Part shown: one piece after another, positions 1 through 8,344 of the stretch
Layout: every line of letters starts with the position of its first letter
How positions within the stretch are numbered: the stretch's first letter is position 1
From: Acidobacteriota bacterium
GTDB lineage: Bacteria; Acidobacteriota; Thermoanaerobaculia; UBA5066; Gp7-AA6
NCBI GenBank assembly: GCA_027307335.1
Contig: DAHUXD010000013.1
Location: forward strand, 1-64,000
DNA: 64,000 nt
Direction of reading: 5' to 3'
The notes under the pieces: model-generated
The model's input: only the letters and a program-made list of their open reading frames with translations
Told to the model about the DNA's origin: nothing
Database searches by the model: none
Made by a program: the position numbers and the translations under genes

Positions 1-1089
1 CGCCGCCGCGGCACGCCGCCGGGCCTCCCCGTCGCGGAGGAGCCCGCCGAGCGCGCGGGCGAGCGCCGCGGGATCCGCGGCGCACTCGACGGCCCCTCCC
101 GCGGCCGCGAGCTCGCGGACGATCGTTCCGCCGTGGACGGCGACGGACGGCACGCCGCCCCACGCCGCATCGAGCACGCGCGTGCGGTACGCGAGCTCGG
201 TCTCGAGCCCCGGCGAGGCGATCGAGACCGCGACGTCGGCCGCGGCATAGAGGTCCGCCCGCGCCGCGTAGGGCTGCCAGGGCGAGAAGAAGATCGACCG
301 CCCGTCCGGGTCGATCTCCCCCGCCCGCCTCCGCGCGCCGGCGAAGGCCCGCTGGGGCGTCGACTCGGGATTGGGGTTTTCGAAGAAGACGAGGCGCGCG
401 TCGGGGTGCTCGCGGGAGAGCGAGGGCCATGCCTCGAGCAGCGGACCGGGGTCGTACCAGTCGTAGATGCCTCCGAAGAGGACGAGCGGGCCCGAATCCG
501 GCACGCCGAGGGCGCGCCGGCCGCGCGCGCGATCCCCATCCGCGGGCGCCTCCGGAACGCCGAACGGCACGATCCCGAGGAGGCCGGCGAGCGAGGGATC
601 GCCCGGGAAGTTGCCGCCGCCGATCCGGCCGGCCGCGAAGAGCGCGCCCGCGTAGAAGAGCCGCTGCTCCGGCGAGGCGCACAGGAAGAAGTCCGCCCGC
701 GCCAGAGCCAGCGCCAGGCTCTCGCGATCGTGCCGCGCCGTCGCCTCGCCGAGGAGGGCCGCGTAGTGGAGGTTCTCGACCGGATACGGATCGTAGAGGT
801 CGCAGGCGACCGGCACGTCGGGCACCTGGTGGAACCACGAGTTCGCGGCGTGACCGGACACGACGGCCGCGCGCGCGCCGCGCGCCGCGCTGCCCACCGA
901 CTCCGCCGCGGCGCGAACGATTTCGAGGCCCCCGGCGACCTCGCTCGCCTCGGCGGGGTCGTTCGGGACGAGGAGCCGCACCGGAGACTCGGCGGCGAGC
1001 GCGCGGGCGAGCTCCATCGCGCGAATTCCCATGCCCGCCATCCGCGGCCGGATCGGCTCGGGCGCGAGGACCGCGACCGGTCCGCTCAC
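1..1089 (-). CDS. Glycosyltransferase, GT4-like, 3' end cut by window edge
   Basis: Open frame of 363 codons running off the left edge, so the C-terminus is missing. The GTG start at 1089 overlaps the TGA of the upstream PIG-L/GT2 gene (GTGA junction), which decides the start. The translation shows a GT-B type layout: an N-terminal acceptor-like half beginning VAVLAPEPIRPRMAGMG, then a donor-half with LVLFGGIYDWYDPGPLL, FFSPWQPYAARADLYAAADV and TRVLDAAWGGVPSVA, the usual order of a GT4 nucleotide-sugar domain. It would transfer a sugar to a growing surface glycan at the cytoplasmic face. It is the distal gene of the glycan operon visible here. Donor and acceptor cannot be told from sequence. 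Confidence 0.8.
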   Translation of the reverse strand, partial: MSGPVAVLAPEPIRPRMAGMGIRAMELARALAAESPVRLLVPNDPAEASEVAGGLEIVRAAAESVGSAARGARAAVVSGHAANSWFHQVPDVPVACDLYDPYPVENLHYAALLGEATARHDRESLALALARADFFLCASPEQRLFYAGALFAAGRIGGGNFPGDPSLAGLLGIVPFGVPEAPADGDRARGRRALGVPDSGPLVLFGGIYDWYDPGPLLEAWPSLSREHPDARLVFFENPNPESTPQRAFAGARRRAGEIDPDGRSIFFSPWQPYAARADLYAAADVAVSIASPGLETELAYRTRVLDAAWGGVPSVAVHGGTIVRELAAAGGAVECAADPAALARALGGLLRDGEARRRAAAA

Positions 1090-2909
1090 CGCCGGCCGCG
1101 CAGGCGTTCCAGGAGGAGGTGCAGCTTCCAGGTGCGGGACCGGTAGATGCGATCGAGGGTGGCGCGCCAGACCTGGGCCTCCTCGAGCTGGCGCTCGGTC
1201 TCCGCGGCGCGTTCGTGGAGGAGCTCGTTCTCCGTCCGGAGGCGGCCCGTCTCGCTCGCCCGCTCGCGCTCGGATCGAGCGAGCGACTCCGTCGCGCGGC
1301 GCAGGTTCTCGCGCAGCTGCTTGAGCTCGCCCTGGGAGAGGCCGTCGCGGTCGTACCAAGCCGCGACCTGCGCGCGCATGCGGTCGAGCACGCGGCCGAG
1401 CCCCGCGTCCGTGCGCCGCGCCGCATAGCGCTCGAAGATCTTGCGCCGCGCGTCCTGGAAAGCGCCGGAGCCGGCCGCCGCATGGCCCGGATCGCTCGCG
1501 AGCGGCTCGAACACGCGGTACTCGCACGTCACCGCGCGGACGTGGCGCAGCGGCGCCTCGGCCGAGAGGCGGATGAGGAAGTCCCAGTCCTCGGAGTACT
1601 CCAGGCTCTCCTCGAAACCGCCGACCTTCCGATAGAGCTCGCGCGGCAGCAGCAGCGTGTGGATCGGAATGTAGTTGGCGTAGAGCAGGTAGTCCGGGTC
1701 GTAGTCGAGCGAGTACTGGAGCGCCCGGACGCGCGGCACCCAGCCGCCCTCGCCGGGGCCGTAGACGACCGTGACAGCGTCGGAGTAGACGGCCGGCTCC
1801 GGCCCCTCCCGCTGCGCGCGCGCGAGGATCGCGAGGTGATCGGGAAAGCAGACGTCGTCGTCGTCGAGGAACGCGACGAGGCCCTCCGTCGCGAGCGCGA
1901 CGCCGCGATTCGCGGCCGCCGAGCGCCCCTGCCGCTGCTTCGGCTCCTCGAGGACGAGAACGAACGATTCGCGGAAGGCGTCCGTCACCTCGCGCGGCGA
2001 GGCGCCGCCGTCGTTGACGACCACGACCTGCCGCGGGCGCGCGGTCTGCGTGCGCAGGCTCTCGAGCGCCTCGCGCAGGAGCGCGGGGCGATTGCGGGTC
2101 CGGATCACGACGGAGACCGGCGCGGGACCGCGCTCGCCCCCCTCGATCGCCGAAGGGCCGATCGCGCGGCGGAAGTCCTCGAGCGACGTCGTCGACGCCT
2201 CCGCGTAGGTCACGACGCGGAACGCCTCGACCGGTCCGCGGCCGTCGAGCGTGAGGCGCCGGTATGCGTTCAGGCCCTGGACCGCGCTGGCGTAGTCGCG
2301 GACGGCCTGCTGGGAGGCGAACGCGACGAGCGCGTCCTCCTTCTTCCGCGCCTCGGCCGAGATGTCGACCAGGACGTTCGGCAGGAGCGGGTGGGACAGC
2401 TCGTAGAACGCGAGGCGGAGGAAGCGGAAGCGGTCGTGGTCGGGATCGCCCGCGCGGGAGGCGGCGACGAGGGCGTAGAGCGCGTCGGCGAGCGCGCGGT
2501 GATCGGGGTGGATCTCGACCGGCGACGGCGCGAGGACGAGGTCGGGCGAGAACGCCTCGAGCTCCGCCGCGAGGGCCGCGCGCAGGGCGTCCGTCTCCTC
2601 GGCGAGGCTCCGGTCACCGAGCCCGCCGAAGCGCGGCGGCTCGGTCAGGCCCAGCGCGGCGGCGGCCCGCACGGCCTCGTCCCGCCGGCGCGCGGCGTAG
2701 GCGGCGAGGTCGCCGGGGCCGACGCCCTCCTGCGACGTGCCGTCGGTCGCGATCCAGATGCGGATCGCCTGGGCCTTCCCCGCGCTCTTGGCGATCGTGC
2801 CGCCCGCCCCGAGGGACTCGTCGTCGGGGTGCGCGGCCAGGACGAGGATGCGGGCGCCGGTCAGATCGGAAGCCGCGTAGGGAATCAGGGCGTCTTCGCG
2901 TTGAATCAA
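1086..2909 (-). CDS. PIG-L family deacetylase fused to GT2 glycosyltransferase
   Basis: 607 residues with a TTG start at 2909; no better in-frame start precedes the first domain. Residues about 20-250 are a PIG-L/LmbE zinc-dependent N-deacetylase: AHPDDE at 26-31 and HPDH at 134-137 carry the expected metal ligands. Residues about 262-470 are a GT-A GT2 domain: PVSVVIRTRNRPALL, VVVND near 298 and the DDDD metal/nucleotide motif at 339-342. The last 100 residues are charged and predicted coiled coil, ending in an LxxLLERLRGRR tail. The family knowledge suggests a deacetylated amino sugar made or used by the same polypeptide that transfers sugar; that coupling is inference. Overlaps the next gene by 4 bases. 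Confidence 0.88.
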   Translation of the reverse strand: MIQREDALIPYAASDLTGARILVLAAHPDDESLGAGGTIAKSAGKAQAIRIWIATDGTSQEGVGPGDLAAYAARRRDEAVRAAAALGLTEPPRFGGLGDRSLAEETDALRAALAAELEAFSPDLVLAPSPVEIHPDHRALADALYALVAASRAGDPDHDRFRFLRLAFYELSHPLLPNVLVDISAEARKKEDALVAFASQQAVRDYASAVQGLNAYRRLTLDGRGPVEAFRVVTYAEASTTSLEDFRRAIGPSAIEGGERGPAPVSVVIRTRNRPALLREALESLRTQTARPRQVVVVNDGGASPREVTDAFRESFVLVLEEPKQRQGRSAAANRGVALATEGLVAFLDDDDVCFPDHLAILARAQREGPEPAVYSDAVTVVYGPGEGGWVPRVRALQYSLDYDPDYLLYANYIPIHTLLLPRELYRKVGGFEESLEYSEDWDFLIRLSAEAPLRHVRAVTCEYRVFEPLASDPGHAAAGSGAFQDARRKIFERYAARRTDAGLGRVLDRMRAQVAAWYDRDGLSQGELKQLRENLRRATESLARSERERASETGRLRTENELLHERAAETERQLEEAQVWRATLDRIYRSRTWKLHLLLERLRGRR

Positions 2910-2955
2910 CCCGGGGAGTTTACCAAGGTGGACGCGAGCTGATCTTTTTCGGAAT

Positions 2956-2982
2956 CGCGGCCCGGACGCTGTCCGGACCGCG
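2956..2982 (-). terminator. Strong hairpin without U-tract between GNAT and PIG-L/GT2 genes
   Basis: A 12-bp inverted repeat (2956-2967 with 2971-2982, three-base loop GCT/AGC, one G-U in the minus-strand RNA) lies in the 103-bp gap downstream of the GNAT stop. There is no T-run on the minus strand, so it may be a weak terminator, an attenuator or an RNA-stability hairpin. Confidence 0.4.
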
Positions 2983-3012
2983 ACTTCCGACGCGGCGTTC
3001 TCTCGCCGCGGG

Positions 3013-3954
3013 TCAGGTCAGGTCGTAGAGCGAGGGCACGAGGTGCACGCGCTCGCCGAAGCGGCGGACGGCCTCCTCGTCGTGGACGCGGACGATCACG
3101 GGAAACCCCGCGTCGGCGCGCTCGCCGGGGAGCGCCGCGATCGGAGCGCGCCCGGGTCCCCCGGGCGTCTCCCAGAAGACGAGCGCGGCGGCGCCGAGGC
3201 GGCGCGCCTCGTCGGCGGCGGCGGCGAAGAGCGGCGGCAGGTCGCCGCCGTCCGGTTCCCGCCCGAGGTAGTCGGCCACCGTCGCCTCCCGCCCGAAGAC
3301 CGAGAGGACCGCCCAGGAGACGAGCTCCCGGCCCTGACGGCGCCAGACCATCCGGTAGTAGCGCGTGGGGCGGGCGTGGAAGCGCCAGTTGACGCGCACC
3401 CGGTCGCGCACGGCGGCGTGCGTGAACGCGCGCCGCGCGGCCGCCCAGAGGGGGTCGAACGACTCGTCCACGAAGTCGCCCGACTCGGCGTCGGCGGGGG
3501 GCGCGCCGAAGGCCTCGACGGGCGTCTTCCGGAGCACGACGGGCAGGAGCGTCCTCGACCCCACGATCCGCTCGCTCACCTGCTTGTGCCGCTCCCCGGG
3601 AAAGCCGAAACAGAACGGGACGTCGGGAAAGACGCGGGCGTAGAACGCCTCGGCCATCGCCCGGAACACGCTCCGACGGCCGCCGAGCGCGCGCACGGTC
3701 GGCTCGGTCGCCACGTCGCCCACGGCATAGAGCAGACGCTCGCGCCCGTCGACGAGGAAGCGCATCCCCCAGCCCGCGTAGTTGCCGACGACGCGCCCGT
3801 CGACGACCGCCACGACGCCGTACCAGCCGTCGGGATCGCGCTCGAACTTCCACGACCACTCCTCCTCGGAGAGCGGCGTCCGGAACACCCGTTCGAAGAG
3901 CAGCCGGATCCCGGGCGCGTCGGCGGCGGTCGCCGTCCGGATCTCGAAGCTCAC
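3013..3954 (-). CDS. GNAT-type N-acetyltransferase
   Basis: 313 residues. Start taken as GTG at 3954, overlapping the TGA of the upstream GT2 gene (GTGA); a much longer frame upstream is only that gene's shadow. The N-terminus IRTATAADAPGIRLLFERVF and the following EEEWSWKFERDPDGWYGVV, then VVDGRVVGNYAGWGMRFLVDG are typical of GNAT beta1-alpha1 and beta strands; a second half may be a second, degenerate GNAT-like fold. Such proteins are common in polysaccharide loci, where they acetylate amino sugars or related amines using acetyl-CoA. The substrate is not readable from sequence. It is encoded within the coupled run of glycosyltransferase genes. Confidence 0.7.
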   Translation of the reverse strand: MSFEIRTATAADAPGIRLLFERVFRTPLSEEEWSWKFERDPDGWYGVVAVVDGRVVGNYAGWGMRFLVDGRERLLYAVGDVATEPTVRALGGRRSVFRAMAEAFYARVFPDVPFCFGFPGERHKQVSERIVGSRTLLPVVLRKTPVEAFGAPPADAESGDFVDESFDPLWAAARRAFTHAAVRDRVRVNWRFHARPTRYYRMVWRRQGRELVSWAVLSVFGREATVADYLGREPDGGDLPPLFAAAADEARRLGAAALVFWETPGGPGRAPIAALPGERADAGFPVIVRVHDEEAVRRFGERVHLVPSLYDLT

Positions 3955-4970
3955 GCCTTCCGCCACACGAAGGTCTCGAGGGGCCGTCCGTCCGCCTCGC
4001 GGAAGACCCGCAGCCAGACGAGCCCCGGCGGAAGGGACGCGAGGACGTCGTCGGGCAGCCGGAAGTCCCGGTCGAGGGCCGCGCCCGCGAACGGGACGAA
4101 CGAAGGATTGGTCGACACGGCGAGCCACGCGCCGGCGCGGGCCGGAATCGCGGGCTCGGCGAGGGACGTCGCCGCCGGCACTCGCGGCGACCGCGCGGCC
4201 GCCCGGTCGAGCAGGAGGCGTCCGAGCCTTCCCCACCGGCGTTCGCGGTAGAGCCGGCGGGAGACGGCGCGGCGCCGCTCGGTGTCGGGATTGCGGCCGG
4301 CGCTGCGCGCGTAGAGGTGGCGCACGCGCGCTTCGGGGACGAAGCGGAGCCGCAGGCCGGCCCCGCGCACGCGGTCCTCCCACTCGGTCTCCTCGTACTC
4401 GAAGAGGAAGCGCTCGTCGAAGCGGCCGATGCGGTCGAAGACGTCGCGGCGCGCCGCGAGGACCGCGCCCGGCAGGTGGTTCGCGTCGCCGCCGCTTCGC
4501 CACAGCGCGAGCGTGCGCCGCGCGAACGGCGCGAAGTGGAGCTGGCCGAGCTCGCCGAAGAAGCCGGAGGCCGGGTCGGCCGGCAGGCGCAGGCGCTCGC
4601 CTTCGTCCCACAGGCAGAGCGGCGCGGCCGCGCCGACGCGCCGGTCCTCGAGCGCCGCGAGGAGCGCCGTCAGCGCGCCCGGCAGGAACACGACGTCGGC
4701 GTTCGAGACGACGAGGCGGTCCGCCCGGGCGCGCGCGAGGCCCGCGTTGGCGCCGCCCGAGTAGCCGCGGTTCTCATCGAGGAACACCTCGGCGTCGGCG
4801 GCGATGGCGCGGAGCGCGCGGACCTCGTCGTCACCCGAGGCGCAGTCGACGAGCACGAGCTCGCCCGCGATCGCCTCGCGGGTGAACGCCGCGCGCAGCG
4901 ACTCCGCGCACGCCGCCGCCTCGGCGGCGCTGCGGTGGTTGACGACGACGACCGAGACGCGCGGCGTCAC
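3951..4970 (-). CDS. GT2 family glycosyltransferase
   Basis: 339 residues from a GTG at 4970 that has a GGGGAGG ribosome-binding site upstream; the longer upstream frame is arginine-rich shadow. GT-A signatures: RVSVVVVNHRSAAEA at the N-terminus, ELVLVDCASGDD, the rhamnosyltransferase-like ENRGYSGGANAGLARA, VVSNADVVF as the DxD-type position, and a GRFDERFLFEYEETEWEDRV segment that provides the ED general base and the acidic acceptor region. Most like the rhamnosyl/N-acetylglucosaminyl subgroup with the RG[YF]GxGxN pattern, so it probably extends an O-antigen- or exopolysaccharide-like chain. Overlaps the GNAT gene by 4 bases. Confidence 0.88.
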   Translation of the reverse strand: MTPRVSVVVVNHRSAAEAAACAESLRAAFTREAIAGELVLVDCASGDDEVRALRAIAADAEVFLDENRGYSGGANAGLARARADRLVVSNADVVFLPGALTALLAALEDRRVGAAAPLCLWDEGERLRLPADPASGFFGELGQLHFAPFARRTLALWRSGGDANHLPGAVLAARRDVFDRIGRFDERFLFEYEETEWEDRVRGAGLRLRFVPEARVRHLYARSAGRNPDTERRRAVSRRLYRERRWGRLGRLLLDRAAARSPRVPAATSLAEPAIPARAGAWLAVSTNPSFVPFAGAALDRDFRLPDDVLASLPPGLVWLRVFREADGRPLETFVWRKA

Positions 4971-4982
4971 GCGGCCCTCCCC

Positions 4983-4999
4983 GGCGGCGTCACGCCGCC
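4983..4999. repeat. 17-bp palindrome containing the stop of the upstream GT4 gene
   Basis: GGCGGCGTCACGCCGCC, perfect about a central base. The TGA of the GT4 gene lies in its centre. The same 17 bases recur at 50568-50584 inside the DNA polymerase III delta gene. In such GC-rich DNA an exact 17-mer repeat is not by itself significant. Confidence 0.35.
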
Positions 5000-6000
5000 C
5001 TTCCGGAAAGCGCCTCGGCAAACGCCGCCTCGAGCCGCTCGGCCACGCGCGACGCGTCGTGGCGCGACGCCTCGGCCGGACCCGCGACGCGCGCGCGGGC
5101 GCGCGCCTCGGAAGCGAGCAGGGCCGGCAGCGTGGCCGCGAGGCTCTCCGCATCGCCGTCTTCGAAGTACCAGGCGGCGTCGCCGCCGAGCGCGCGGTGC
5201 CGCGGCGTGTCGGAGAGCAGCGTCGGCACGCCGCAGGAGAGAGCCTCGAGTGACGGCAGGTCGAAGCCCTCGACGGCGCGCGAGGGGCCCACGTACAGGT
5301 CGGCGGCGCGGTACGCGAAGGGCATCCGCCCGGGGGGAAGACCGTGGTGGTACTCGTCGGTCAGCCCGCGCCGCCGCTCGGCGTCCGTCGGCGGCGTCGC
5401 CGAAACGCGCCGCAGCCGGAAGCGGCCGCCCCGCTCGCGCCAGAGGGCGAGCCCGTCCAGCGCGATCGGGATGCCCTTGGTCGGACCCTCGTAGGGGCCC
5501 ACGAGCAGCACGACCGGCGGGTCCGCGGCAGCGCGCTCGGGGCCCGGCGAGAACTCGCGCGCGTCGAAGACCTGTCCGACGTCCACGACGGGCCCGAACC
5601 CGCGCTCCGCGAGGCGCTCCGCGAGGGGCGCGGACACGGCGAGCTTGCGCGTCGGCAACCGGTACGCGGCCTCGATCGCGGGCCACGCGTCGCGGTAGAA
5701 GTCGAACTCGCCCTCGAATCCCTGGCAGAGGTGGAACACGGGCCCCCGCGCGCCCTCGACCGCCAGAGCGGCCGTCGTCCAGAAGGTCGCGACGCGCACG
5801 TCGGCGTCCGCGAGCGCCGGGGATCGATCGAACGCCGCGCGCTCGAAGCGGGCCCACCGCAGCGGATGCCACGCGGGCGGCGCGTCCGGCGAGACGACGG
5901 TCACCCGATGGCCGCGGCGCGCGAGCGCCTCCGCTTGCCCGAGGGCGACCTTCACGCCGCCGCAGAGCTCCGTCGAGGCGAGGAGGTAGGCGACTCTCAT
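4990..6000 (-). CDS. Glycosyltransferase family 4 protein
   Basis: 336 residues from ATG at 6000; the ATG overlaps the TGA of the methyltransferase gene (ATGA), which fixes the start. Opens with MRVAYLLASTELCGGVKVAL, the glycine-rich loop of GT-B transferases, continues with a donor-binding half starting PPVVLLVGPYEGPTKG (the conserved K of the K/R-E pair follows) and the E-x7-E-like block AVEGFDLPSLEALSCGVPTLLSD. This is a retaining GT4 enzyme acting on a nucleotide-sugar donor at the inner membrane. It sits in the coupled glycan operon between a methyltransferase and a GT2 enzyme. Sugar specificity is unknown. Confidence 0.9.
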   Translation of the reverse strand: MRVAYLLASTELCGGVKVALGQAEALARRGHRVTVVSPDAPPAWHPLRWARFERAAFDRSPALADADVRVATFWTTAALAVEGARGPVFHLCQGFEGEFDFYRDAWPAIEAAYRLPTRKLAVSAPLAERLAERGFGPVVDVGQVFDAREFSPGPERAAADPPVVLLVGPYEGPTKGIPIALDGLALWRERGGRFRLRRVSATPPTDAERRRGLTDEYHHGLPPGRMPFAYRAADLYVGPSRAVEGFDLPSLEALSCGVPTLLSDTPRHRALGGDAAWYFEDGDAESLAATLPALLASEARARARVAGPAEASRHDASRVAERLEAAFAEALSGRAA

Positions 6001-7100
6001 GCCTCGTTCGCCGCCGTCGCGATCCACTGGTAGGTGGCCAGGCTCTCGACGTCGCGGCCGGGCCAGCCCTCGGTCGCCGCGAGAAATCCGCCGGCGTCGG
6101 GCGGCGGCGCGCCGCGCTCGCTCTCGATCGACACGGCGCGCCAGCCCGCCTCGGCGATCGTCTCGGCGAGGAAAGGCCGGGTGAACCAGCGGAGATGGCC
6201 GGCGTCGGTCAGCCCCGCGGGGAGGAGATCGAATCGGCCGGCGACGAGGTCGCGGACGAGAGAGAGATGGCCGGCGTTCGGCACGCTGACGAGGAGGAGC
6301 GCGCCCGGCGCGGCCACGCGGCGGGCGGCCGCGAGCGCCGCGTCGGGATCCTCGAGGTGCTCGAGCACGTCGGCGAAGACGAGCGCGTCGAACCGCTCGC
6401 CGGCCCGCTCGAGCTCGGGCAGCACGCGCCGCAGGTCGCCCTCGAGGATGCGCGCGCATCGCCCCCGCGCCCGCCGCGCGAGCTCCGGATCCGCCTCGAT
6501 GCCCGTCACGCGCCAGCCCGGCCGCCGGACCGCGGCCGACGCGATGGCGCCGCCCGCGCCGCAGCCGGCGTCGAGAATCGCGAGCGGCCCTTCCGGCAGC
6601 CGCGACGTCAGCTCCGGGCGCTCGGCCCCGCCGGGAGCGGAAAACGGCGCGGCGGCGAGCCGCGCGTCCTCGAGCGAGGCCCCCTCGCGCCCGCGGAGCC
6701 GCTCGATCCATGCGGCGACGGACTCCGCCGGCGCCGGAGGGAAATCCGACGGCCGGAAGAGGAGGGCCGCGGGCTCGGCGGCGGGGCGCCGCGCGAGACG
6801 GGCGTGCTCGAGCTCGCGGAGCGTGTGCACGGGAGGCGGGCCGTCGGGCGACGCCTCCGCGGCGGCGACGACGCGGCCCGGGATCGCCGACGGCGGCTCG
6901 GCCGAAGGCACCGGCAGCGCGGTCGGGTCCAGGACGACGAGCCACTCGGCGGCGCCGGTGAGCCCACGGCCGGCGAGGTCCCCCGGCTTCCAGGACGACG
7001 CGGAGGCCGCGCCGGCGAGGCGCCGCCACCGGAGCCGCTGGAGGCGCGCGCCGTAACCGGGCGGCGCGCCGGCCTCGAGGAAGGCGACGGCGAGGCTCAA
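5997..7100 (-). CDS. SAM-dependent methyltransferase with N-terminal extension
   Basis: Taken as 367 residues from a TTG at 7100 that overlaps the TGA of the ABC ATPase gene (TTGA junction), matching the overlaps of its neighbours; an ATG 270 bases further up lies entirely inside that gene. The C-terminal 190 residues are a class I methyltransferase: LDAGCGAGG as motif I, GIEADPEL as the acidic ribose-binding loop, FDALVFADVLEHLEDP and PGALLLVSVPNAGHLSL, the pattern of Methyltransf_11/23 and UbiG-like enzymes. The roughly 150-residue N-terminal part is not recognised. In this context it probably methylates a glycan terminal residue, which in ABC-dependent O-antigen systems can act as the chain-stop signal recognised by the ATPase; this is inference. 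Confidence 0.75.
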   Translation of the reverse strand: MSLAVAFLEAGAPPGYGARLQRLRWRRLAGAASASSWKPGDLAGRGLTGAAEWLVVLDPTALPVPSAEPPSAIPGRVVAAAEASPDGPPPVHTLRELEHARLARRPAAEPAALLFRPSDFPPAPAESVAAWIERLRGREGASLEDARLAAAPFSAPGGAERPELTSRLPEGPLAILDAGCGAGGAIASAAVRRPGWRVTGIEADPELARRARGRCARILEGDLRRVLPELERAGERFDALVFADVLEHLEDPDAALAAARRVAAPGALLLVSVPNAGHLSLVRDLVAGRFDLLPAGLTDAGHLRWFTRPFLAETIAEAGWRAVSIESERGAPPPDAGGFLAATEGWPGRDVESLATYQWIATAANEA

Positions 7101-8344
7101 GACGAGGCGGCGACGCCTCCGGCCGCGGGGAGCGCCTCGGGAGCGTCGTCGGCCTCGGCGAGCGTCCATTGGTGGCGCGGGGCGACGACGCCGACGACGT
7201 ATTCCGGCGCCGCCACCGTGAATCCCGGCCTCAGGATGCGGACGTCGTGCACGTGCAGCGCCTTCTCGTCGCCGACGTAGGCGTACACCTCGAAGTCTCC
7301 CTGCGCGAGCGGCAGCTCCGGCAGGACGAGACGGACGCGATAGCGGCGGCGGCCCGAGAGCGGCGCCCACGCCTCGTCGCGCGTGTCGACCGCGAAGGCC
7401 TGCATGCCGTCGTCCCGGTCGACGCCGACGCGCACGTGGAAAGCGAGGGCCGGATCGTCCGTTTCGAACGCGACGTCGACCGCGAGCGCCTCGCCCGCCG
7501 CGAACTCGGTCCGCGGATACCCCGAGCCGTCGTGAACGACGACGTCCGTCAGCCGCGCGGGCTTCCGGCCGTCGGTCGCCGCGGGGCGCGCCGTCTCGAA
7601 CTCCCGCGCCGGCTCCTTCTTGCGCAGAAACGACTCGTATTCGCGCACGACCGGGAGCGCCCTCCCCTGCGCGGCGACCGAGCCGTTCTTCAGCCAGACC
7701 GCCGAGTCGCAGAGGAGCGCGACGTAATACATCGCGTGCGAGCAGAAGAGGAGCGTTCCCCCGCGGCGGTGAAACTCGGTGATCCGGTCGACCGACTTCT
7801 TCTGGAAATAGCCGTCCCCGACGGAGAGCGCCTCGTCGACGATGAGGACCTCCGCATCGCCATGGGTCGCCACGGCGAACGCGAGCCGCAGCACCATCCC
7901 GGACGAGTAGGTGCGCACGGGGCGGTCGAAGAAGTCTCCGAGCTCGGCGAAGTCGGCGATCTCCGGGATGCGGCGCCGGATCTCGGACGGGCCGAGGCCC
8001 AGGATCGCCGCGTTCAGGCGCGCGTTTTCCCGGCCGGTGAACTCCGGGTGGAATCCCATGCCGAGCTCGAGGATCGAGGCGACCGTCCCCCGGCGCTCGA
8101 CGGTGCCCGACGTCGCGCGGGTGGTTCCCGCCACGATCTTCAGCAGCGTGGACTTGCCGGCTCCGTTCTCGCCGATCAGGCCGAGCGCGCGGCCGCGCGG
8201 CAGCTCGAACGAGACGTCCGACAGCGCGCGGAACTCCTGGTGCCGCGGACGACGGAAGATCAGCTCCCTCAGCCGGTCGGCGCCGGACGCGTACACGCGA
8301 TACGTCTTCGACACGCGGTCGGCGCGAACGGCGAGCTCGCTCAC
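7097..8344 (-). CDS. Polysaccharide ABC transporter ATP-binding protein, Wzt-like
   Basis: 415 residues from GTG at 8344, whose first base is the last base of the TAG of the radical SAM gene. ATPase domain about 1-245: Walker A GENGAGKST, a Q-loop region near LELGMGFHPEF, signature YSSGM, Walker B VLIVDEALSVGD and switch SHAM. This is the TagH/Wzt subgroup. Residues about 270-400 form a beta-rich C-terminal domain (RVGVDRDDGMQAFAVDTRDE) as in Wzt proteins that bind the finished O-polysaccharide. It needs an ABC-2 permease; the only candidate nearby is the gene ending at 17745, about 9 kb upstream in the same orientation. Confidence 0.9.
   Translation of the reverse strand: MSELAVRADRVSKTYRVYASGADRLRELIFRRPRHQEFRALSDVSFELPRGRALGLIGENGAGKSTLLKIVAGTTRATSGTVERRGTVASILELGMGFHPEFTGRENARLNAAILGLGPSEIRRRIPEIADFAELGDFFDRPVRTYSSGMVLRLAFAVATHGDAEVLIVDEALSVGDGYFQKKSVDRITEFHRRGGTLLFCSHAMYYVALLCDSAVWLKNGSVAAQGRALPVVREYESFLRKKEPAREFETARPAATDGRKPARLTDVVVHDGSGYPRTEFAAGEALAVDVAFETDDPALAFHVRVGVDRDDGMQAFAVDTRDEAWAPLSGRRRYRVRLVLPELPLAQGDFEVYAYVGDEKALHVHDVRILRPGFTVAAPEYVVGVVAPRHQWTLAEADDAPEALPAAGGVAASS

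Noticed and set aside
429-2942. Long plus-strand frames rich in Arg, Pro and Ala opposite the glycan genes
   Set aside because: Translations lack domain patterns and hydrophobic cores, and lie antisense to well-supported enzymes; they are GC-codon shadows.
4983-4999. GGCGGCGTCACGCCGCC as a significant dispersed repeat
   Set aside because: Only two exact copies; at this GC content a repeated 17-mer in 64 kb is near chance expectation, so it is listed with low confidence only.
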